From contig CAMBYC010000022.1 in NCBI GenBank assembly GCA_945871875.1, forward strand, positions 1-32,308: a DNA stretch of 32,308 nucleotides, given 5' to 3'. The stretch's first letter is position 1, and each line of letters opens with the position of its first letter. Source of the DNA: Sphingobacterium thalpophilum (GTDB taxonomy: Bacteria; Bacteroidota; Bacteroidia; Chitinophagales; Chitinophagaceae). A program made the translations under genes and the position numbers. Below are positions 26,178-32,308 of the stretch, piece by piece. The notes under the pieces are model-generated. The model saw only the letters and a program-made list of their open reading frames with translations. It ran no database searches and had not been told where the DNA came from.

Positions 26178-26992
26178 AATTTATAATCAATATAATATTT
26201 ATCGTATTGCTGTTTCCTGTTTTGCTTTTTGCACAGAAGCAACCATTGAAATTGGTGCAAACAATTCAAGGAGATTTTTCGCTTTTCTCAGCAGACAATC
26301 TTGGAAATTTATATTTATTACAAAAAAACGACCAGTTCAAAAAAAGAAATCCGCAAGGCGATTCAATGGGCGTTTTTAATGATGTAAGACGGTTTGGGAA
26401 AGTTTCATCTATAAATACATCCAATCCTTTGCGAACAATTGTTTTTTATAAGGATTATAGAAATATCGTGATGCTCGATCGTTTCTTCAGTGTAGTAAAT
26501 GTAATCGATTTAAGAAAGCAAAACCTTTTTCAAGTAAGTACAATTGGCAACTCTTTTGACAATAATCTTTGGATTTTTGACGAGCAGGAAAGTAAGTTGA
26601 AAAAAATTGGAGAAGACGGAAAGAAAATTATGGAAACCTCAGATCTAAGGGTTGGACTAGGCGAAGCAATAACTCCTGCGTATTTAGCAGATCAAAATGG
26701 CTTTGTTTATGTTTATGATCCCAAAAAGGGGATGTTTGTATTTGATTATTATGGAGCGTTAAAAACCAAAATTGCTTTATTGGATTGGAAAGATGTTCAA
26801 GTTATTGGCAATTCCATTTTTGGAAGAAAAGACAGCTCTTTAGTCTATTACGAAACAGGAAGTTTACAATTAAAAACAATCATTTTACCTAAAGAAATTC
26901 AAGAATCTACAAAAATGATTGTAATCCCTGGATTTTTGTTTTTTCTAACACAACATGGAATATTAAAATTTACGTTAAGGATTTATGAATGA
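26174..26992 (+). CDS. Secreted hypothetical protein, possibly beta-propeller-like
   Basis: Signal peptide (MKFIINIIFIVLLFPVLLFAQ); repeated short beta-like segments. ATGA overlap with lpxH and 8-bp overlap with mscS. Confidence 0.75.
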   Translation: MKFIINIIFIVLLFPVLLFAQKQPLKLVQTIQGDFSLFSADNLGNLYLLQKNDQFKKRNPQGDSMGVFNDVRRFGKVSSINTSNPLRTIVFYKDYRNIVMLDRFFSVVNVIDLRKQNLFQVSTIGNSFDNNLWIFDEQESKLKKIGEDGKKIMETSDLRVGLGEAITPAYLADQNGFVYVYDPKKGMFVFDYYGALKTKIALLDWKDVQVIGNSIFGRKDSSLVYYETGSLQLKTIILPKEIQESTKMIVIPGFLFFLTQHGILKFTLRIYE

Positions 26993-28076
26993 GTTGAATT
27001 GGAATAGATTGTTTTTAGATAATTATTTATCACAATATTTCATAGTTGCGAGCATAGTTTTATTCACATTTACTATTAAAAAGTATGTAGGACAATTAGT
27101 AGCCAAATTGTTCTACAAGTTTTTGAAACGATTTGGAAAAAAGGTTGATGATAAATCATTTTCTCCCATTGTATTAAAGCGATTAGAACTATTTTTATTT
27201 CTAATAATAGCTTTTTCAGCAATTGATAGTTTAAATTTTCCTAAGGTTCTAAATACCGTAATTTTTAAAACCGATACAAAAACAATAGCTAATTCTATTG
27301 AATTAGGCATTTTAATCATTGTGTTTTTTTCCTTGTTTTTGCGATTTATAGACTATTTGGCAGGTGTTTTGGAAAGTAATGCAAAATTAGATTTAGCCGA
27401 AGACAACCAGTTGATCGTATTTTTTAAAGATTTTTTAAAAGTTATTGTTGTTATAATTGGGTTTTTAACAATTTTACAATTTGTTTTCCAACAAAATATT
27501 TCTCAAATATTAGCGGGTTTAAGTATTGTTGGTGCTGCAATAGCACTTTCTGCAAGGGAAAGTTTAGAAAATTTAATTGCCTCTTTTATAATCTTCTTTG
27601 ATAAGCCATTTGTAACTGGAGATTTGCTAAAAGTTAATAATATAACAGGATTTGTTGAAAAAATTGGATTGCGCAGCACACGCATTAGGACATTAGAAAA
27701 AACTACTGTCTCAGTTCCCAATAAGCAAATGGTTGACAGTGTTGTAGACAATTTAAGTCTTCGCACACACAGAAGATGCGAAATTAAACTCGAAATTGAA
27801 TCAGAAACTTCTTCTACCGTTTTAGAGTCCTTATTAAATAAGTGCAAAGAGTTGCTTAAAGTAGAAGAAATAACAGATTCTTCTGTTTTTTTAAGTGATA
27901 TCACACCTTCATCATTGGTAATATCAATAGAGTTTTTTACAACTCCTATAGCGATTAAAGAGTATTTTTTGGTAAAACAAACAATAAACTTAAAACTATT
28001 ACAAACCTTAGAAGGTTTATCCATTAAAATTGCAGGAAATCAAAAGGAAATTAAACTTTCTGTAAATCAGCAGTGA
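26985..28076 (+). CDS. MscS family mechanosensitive ion channel
   Basis: TM helices; QNISQILAGLSIVGAAIALSARESLENLIASFIIFFDKPFVTGDLLKVNNITGFVEKIGLRSTRIRTLEKTTVSVPNKQMVDSVVDNLS. Confidence 0.93.
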   Translation: MNELNWNRLFLDNYLSQYFIVASIVLFTFTIKKYVGQLVAKLFYKFLKRFGKKVDDKSFSPIVLKRLELFLFLIIAFSAIDSLNFPKVLNTVIFKTDTKTIANSIELGILIIVFFSLFLRFIDYLAGVLESNAKLDLAEDNQLIVFFKDFLKVIVVIIGFLTILQFVFQQNISQILAGLSIVGAAIALSARESLENLIASFIIFFDKPFVTGDLLKVNNITGFVEKIGLRSTRIRTLEKTTVSVPNKQMVDSVVDNLSLRTHRRCEIKLEIESETSSTVLESLLNKCKELLKVEEITDSSVFLSDITPSSLVISIEFFTTPIAIKEYFLVKQTINLKLLQTLEGLSIKIAGNQKEIKLSVNQQ

Positions 28077-28851
28077 TTTGTAATAAAAAATGCTTTAACT
28101 GTTGCAATTGATTGATTACTTCAAATTTTTCTGAAGATTTTTTATTGTTGCGGAGATAATCTTTAGCTCCTTCAATTGTATATTTTTTCTCTCTAAGAAG
28201 GTGGTAAATCAATTGAACATTTTTAACATCATCTGCTTTAAAAAGACGATCGCCTTTGCCGTTTTTATGCGGTTTTATATTATCAAATTCATTTTCCCAA
28301 TATCTTATTAAAGAAGTATTCACCTTAAACATTAACGCAACTTCTCCGATGCTGTAATATCTTTTGGTATAAAGTTTATCGTCTTCAGGAATTTCAGGGT
28401 TATAACTTCCCGATTTATCTTCAGTTACCTTAATATTTTTATTGCTTTTTCTTGTGGTTTTTTGCTTTTCTTGCGGTTTTTCCTGAATAATTAATGTAGA
28501 TTTTTTTTCAAGCTGTTCACTAATCGTTTCGCTTGCTATAAATTCAAAAGGTTTTTCATTTTCAATCAATGGAATGGGTAAAGATTGTTGAAGTGAATTC
28601 TTTTGATCTATAATAGTATTCGGTTCAGCTTGTGGTTGAATTAAACTATTCTTTTGGATTTTAGGTTTTCCAACATTAATCTTTTCAGCTTCAATTTTTA
28701 AAATGTTTCTATTTTTTGGAGCTTCAACTGGTTCGGTCATAATAACAGAGGGTGGCACCAATTTCCTTGGCATCCTAACTATTATTGCAGGCGAAGACTG
28801 TTTAGATGGTTCCACCACGTAATCAAGAAAAAGTTCTAGTTGTTGTAGCAT
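28051..28851 (-). CDS. MerR family transcriptional regulator with long N-terminal extension
   Basis: C-terminal HTH: KRYYSIGEVALMFKVNTSLIRYWENEFDNIKPHKNGKGDRLFKADDVKNVQLIYHLLREKKYTIEGAKDYL; ~165 low-complexity residues precede it. Confidence 0.88.
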   Translation of the reverse strand: MLQQLELFLDYVVEPSKQSSPAIIVRMPRKLVPPSVIMTEPVEAPKNRNILKIEAEKINVGKPKIQKNSLIQPQAEPNTIIDQKNSLQQSLPIPLIENEKPFEFIASETISEQLEKKSTLIIQEKPQEKQKTTRKSNKNIKVTEDKSGSYNPEIPEDDKLYTKRYYSIGEVALMFKVNTSLIRYWENEFDNIKPHKNGKGDRLFKADDVKNVQLIYHLLREKKYTIEGAKDYLRNNKKSSEKFEVINQLQQLKHFLLQITADLQKV

Positions 28852-28932
28852 TAATGCAAAGTAAAACCATCGATTTATAATAGTTAATAAACTTTATGCA
28901 CAAAAATGTTGGTCAAATGTGTATTATTTATG

Positions 28933-29904
28933 TTAGTCGAAGCTTTGGTTATTTGCAGTAGCCATTTTAAGGATTCTTTGGTATTCTTCTGGAGATAAAT
29001 CGTTGTAAAAGAAATAAATAGGATCTAAAGTGCGACCAGATTTGTGCACTTCATAATGGAGATGTGGACCAGTTGATTTACCAGTTGTTCCAACCCAACC
29101 GATAACTTGTCCTCGTTTAACCATTTGTCCTATTTTTGTTTTAATACGATACATGTGACCATACAAAGTTTCGTATCCAAATCCATGTGAAATAACAACA
29201 TGGTTTCCAAATCCATTGCCTAAGTTACCAGCAGTAATTACACGGCCATTTGCAGTAGCATAAACTGGAGTACCCTGAGGGGCTGAAAAATCTAATCCAG
29301 CATGAAACTTAGGGGTTTTATACAATGGGTCTATTCGAGTTCCAAAAAATGATGCAAGCCTTCTAAGGTTTTTGTTTCCAACAGGTTGAATGGCTGGAGT
29401 TGCAGCCAATAATTTTTCTTTATTCTTGATCATTCCTTCTATTTCTATATAAGAATCTTCTTGATGGCGGCTGCGAGTAACCATCATATTTAATGTATTG
29501 ATGATTGAATTGATCAATTCATCACCGTCCATTGAAGCTATAATACGAGCTTGTTGTTCTTTTTCGCTTTGTTTTTGGCGGGCACTATCTGGTAATGGAT
29601 CTGCCTCAAAAATAGAACGATAAACTTCATTGTCTTTAGTTTCTAGTTCTCTCAATCTACGATCCAATTCTTGTGTCTTTTTTTGAAGAAACACCATTTG
29701 TTGTTTAGATTGATCATATTGAAGACGCAACAACTTCTCTTTAGGGGAATCAAAATATTGAAATGCAACGGAAACAATCAATAATGCAGAAACTATTGCG
29801 GCAGCAATAAAACCTATAATACGAAACAGCTTTTGGTGCCAAGGCAATACCAATCGCTCATACCTTAAGGTCTGTGGATTATAATAAAATTTTTCTTTCT
29901 TCAT
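28933..29904 (-). CDS. M23 family metallopeptidase, membrane-anchored
   Basis: MKKEKFYYNPQTLRYERL, one TM, coiled coil, LytM domain (FFGTRIDPLYKTPKFHAGLDFSAPQGTPVYATANGRVITAG...GYETLYGHM...STGPHLHYEVH). Start chosen at the second Met of the track ORF. Confidence 0.93.
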   Translation of the reverse strand: MKKEKFYYNPQTLRYERLVLPWHQKLFRIIGFIAAAIVSALLIVSVAFQYFDSPKEKLLRLQYDQSKQQMVFLQKKTQELDRRLRELETKDNEVYRSIFEADPLPDSARQKQSEKEQQARIIASMDGDELINSIINTLNMMVTRSRHQEDSYIEIEGMIKNKEKLLAATPAIQPVGNKNLRRLASFFGTRIDPLYKTPKFHAGLDFSAPQGTPVYATANGRVITAGNLGNGFGNHVVISHGFGYETLYGHMYRIKTKIGQMVKRGQVIGWVGTTGKSTGPHLHYEVHKSGRTLDPIYFFYNDLSPEEYQRILKMATANNQSFD

Positions 29905-30092
29905 AACTCCCAATTATTGGTAGTGTACAATGGTTAATGGTAGAGAAGATATGCTTAATTTCATTATTCAAATAAGTATAGTGGCTAAATACCCCGTTGA
30001 AATAATGTATTTTTGCTATCAATTTAATTGTTTAGACACAAATATAGCCTATTGCTTGGCAAATTTAGCTATAAAATAAACGAATTTAAGAT

Positions 30093-32308
30093 ATGACTTC
30101 TGCAGAAATTAGACATCATTTTTTATCATTTTTTGCTTCTCATCAACACCAAATTGTTCCGTCGGCACCAATAGTTATCAAAAATGATCCAACACTTTTG
30201 TTTACAAATGCTGGAATGAATCCGTTTAAAGATTTCTTTTTGGGCAACCGCGTATCCCCTTATTCACGTGTAACTGATACTCAAAAATGCCTTCGTGTAA
30301 GTGGAAAACACAACGATTTGGAAGAAGTAGGAGTTGATACCTACCACCACACAATGTTTGAAATGTTGGGCAATTGGAGTTTTGGTGATTATTTTAAAAA
30401 AGAAGCCATCGAATGGAGTTGGAAATTGCTTACAGAAGTTTACGGTATTTCACCCGATAAATTATACATCACCATTTTTGAAGGAGATGTAGCTGAAAAT
30501 ATCCCAAAAGACGAAGAAGCTTTAATAGAATGGCGGAAATGGGTTGCAGAAGATCGTATTTTGTTGGGCAAAAAGAAAGACAATTTCTGGGAAATGGGCG
30601 ATACTGGTCCTTGCGGACCTTGCTCTGAAATACATGTAGATTGCCGTTCAGAAGAAGAAAAATTATTAATTCCAGGAGCAACATTGGTAAATGCCGATCA
30701 CCCTCAAGTTATAGAAATTTGGAACAATGTATTCATTCAATTCAATAGATTAAAAAACGGAACTTTAGAGCCACTTCCTGCAAAACATGTTGATACTGGA
30801 ATGGGGCTAGAACGCCTAGTTAGGGTTTTACAAGGAAAACAATCAAATTATGACACCGATTTGTTTACCGGAACAATTGCTACAACAGAAAAAATAACTG
30901 GAAAACAATATCAATTTACTGATTCCAAAAAAGATATCGCTTTTAGAGTAATTGCAGATCATATTCGTGCCATTGCATTTACCATTGCTGATGGACAATT
31001 ACCGGCTAATACAGGTGCTGGATATGTAATCAGACGAATTCTTAGAAGAGCGGTAAGGTATTATTTCTCTTATCTCGATTACAAACAGCCTTTGTTGTTT
31101 GCACTTATGCCTCAACTTGCCGAACAGTTTAAAGATGTTTTTCCAGAATTGATCCAACAAATAGATTTCGTAACCAAAGTGGTTAAAGAAGAAGAATTAT
31201 CATTTTTAAATACGCTAGACAAAGGGTTAAAGAAAATTGGTGAATTAATCCAACCAGAATTAGAAGATAAAACCATTAAAGGTTCTTCAGCGTTTGAATT
31301 GTTGGATACTTATGGATTTCCAATAGATTTAACTCGATTGATTGCCCGTGAAAATGGATTTGACGTTGATGAGGCAGGTTTTGAAGAGGAAATGCTTCGC
31401 CAAAAATCTAGAAGCAGAGCTGCAACAGCAATAGATTCTGATGATTGGATTGTATTGGAAGATACAAATGCTTCAAGTTTTGTAGGTTACAATCAAACAG
31501 AAATCAATACATCCATTGTAAAATATCGAAAAGTAAAAGAAAAAGGAAAACAAAGTTTTCAAGTGGTTTTGAAAGAAACCCCTTTTTATGCAGAAAGCGG
31601 CGGACAAACAGGTGATAAAGGTTGGATTGTAATTGGCAAAAAGTCTTACTCAGTTGTTGATACCAAAAAGGAAAACAACCTCAGTTTGCACATAATGCCG
31701 GATTTTCCGCCTGAACCGGAACTCAATGTGTTTGCAAAAATCAATACAGCTTTGCGGAAAGCCACAACATTGCACCATTCTGCAACACATTTGCTTCATG
31801 CTGCTTTAAGGCAGGTATTAGGAAACCATGTTGCTCAAAAAGGCTCTATGGTAAATGACGAAACCCTACGTTTCGATTTCTCTCATTTTGCCAAAATGTC
31901 TGATGAAGAAATCGCATCAATTGAATCAATCGTTAACCTAAAAATCAGAGAAAATATACCAGTAGTAATTCGTGAAATGCCAAAAGATGAGGCTTTACAA
32001 CTCGGTGCAATGGCTTTGTTTGGAGAAAAATATGGCGACTTGGTAAGAGTAGTTGTTATGGACAATCAGTTTTCAACAGAACTTTGCGGAGGAACACACG
32101 TTGCATCAACTGGTGAATTGGGTTATTTTACCATTACTTCTGAATCTGCAGTAGCTGCAGGGGTAAGAAGGGTAGAAGCAGTTTGCGGAAAACCTGCTGA
32201 AAACTATCTCATCGATCAAATATCTACACTTAAAGCAATAAAAGCCAGTTTTAAAAATCCAAAGGATATACTTAAATCTGTTAGCAATTTGTTTCAAGAA
32301 AATGCAGA
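30093..32308 (+). CDS. alaS: Alanyl-tRNA synthetase, 3' end truncated by window edge
   Basis: Not in ORF track. MTSAEIRHHFLSFFASHQHQIVPSAPIVIKNDPTLLFTNAGMNPFKDFFLG...; GDTGPCGPCSEIH; HHSATHLLHAALRQVLG; CGGTH editing motif. Confidence 0.97.
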   Translation, partial: MTSAEIRHHFLSFFASHQHQIVPSAPIVIKNDPTLLFTNAGMNPFKDFFLGNRVSPYSRVTDTQKCLRVSGKHNDLEEVGVDTYHHTMFEMLGNWSFGDYFKKEAIEWSWKLLTEVYGISPDKLYITIFEGDVAENIPKDEEALIEWRKWVAEDRILLGKKKDNFWEMGDTGPCGPCSEIHVDCRSEEEKLLIPGATLVNADHPQVIEIWNNVFIQFNRLKNGTLEPLPAKHVDTGMGLERLVRVLQGKQSNYDTDLFTGTIATTEKITGKQYQFTDSKKDIAFRVIADHIRAIAFTIADGQLPANTGAGYVIRRILRRAVRYYFSYLDYKQPLLFALMPQLAEQFKDVFPELIQQIDFVTKVVKEEELSFLNTLDKGLKKIGELIQPELEDKTIKGSSAFELLDTYGFPIDLTRLIARENGFDVDEAGFEEEMLRQKSRSRAATAIDSDDWIVLEDTNASSFVGYNQTEINTSIVKYRKVKEKGKQSFQVVLKETPFYAESGGQTGDKGWIVIGKKSYSVVDTKKENNLSLHIMPDFPPEPELNVFAKINTALRKATTLHHSATHLLHAALRQVLGNHVAQKGSMVNDETLRFDFSHFAKMSDEEIASIESIVNLKIRENIPVVIREMPKDEALQLGAMALFGEKYGDLVRVVVMDNQFSTELCGGTHVASTGELGYFTITSESAVAAGVRRVEAVCGKPAENYLIDQISTLKAIKASFKNPKDILKSVSNLFQENA

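Noticed and set aside
27503-28024. 173-aa minus-strand ORF opposite mscS
   Set aside because: Antisense shadow of the MscS beta domain; no domain match.
30008-30015. TATTTTTG as an alaS promoter -7 box
   Set aside because: Matches TAnnTTTG but has no TTG at suitable spacing upstream; too weak to call.
30469-30684. Minus-strand ORFs 30469-30684, 31883-32065 and 32106-32297
   Set aside because: All are antisense to alaS, which reads through this region on the plus strand with diagnostic motifs.
1-32308. tRNA/rRNA genes, IS elements, integrases or prophage genes
   Set aside because: None recognised on either strand; intergenic gaps are short and lack tRNA-like cloverleaf sequence, and no transposase/integrase motifs appear in the ORFs.

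Overview
AT-rich Bacteroidota (probably Chitinophagaceae/Sphingobacteriia-like) chromosomal segment, mostly housekeeping. On the minus strand at the left are a TerB-C-domain protein cut by the window edge, RNase G (rng), a 31-aa AURKAIP1/COX24-like basic protein, a TPR protein and HU. Then come mutY, gldE-gldD, a DUF3109 protein, lutB, a polysaccharide deacetylase, an EamA transporter, purH, comEC, carB, an M23 peptidase, bcp, birA, rsfS, ftsH, lutC (LUD), lpxH, a secreted hypothetical protein, mscS, merR, a second M23 peptidase and alaS (cut by the right edge). Both edge genes and the 31-aa gene are missing from the ORF track. I see no clear novel multi-gene system. The items most worth a second look are: (i) a perfect 13+1+13-nt palindrome followed by a T-run inside the 5' coding region of lutC just after ftsH, which reads as a canonical intrinsic terminator on the antisense strand; (ii) a GTAGTTAGT-type low-complexity repeat at gene 3' ends that supplies or abuts stop codons; (iii) a ~37-bp CATTCGTGGC tandem repeat; (iv) the TerB-C gene as a possible edge of an accessory/stress/defence cluster extending off-window; (v) a TTG-started rng overlapped by micro-ORFs; (vi) absence of ssb between mutY and gldE. 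All calls are from reading the sequence and recognising families; no database searches were possible.
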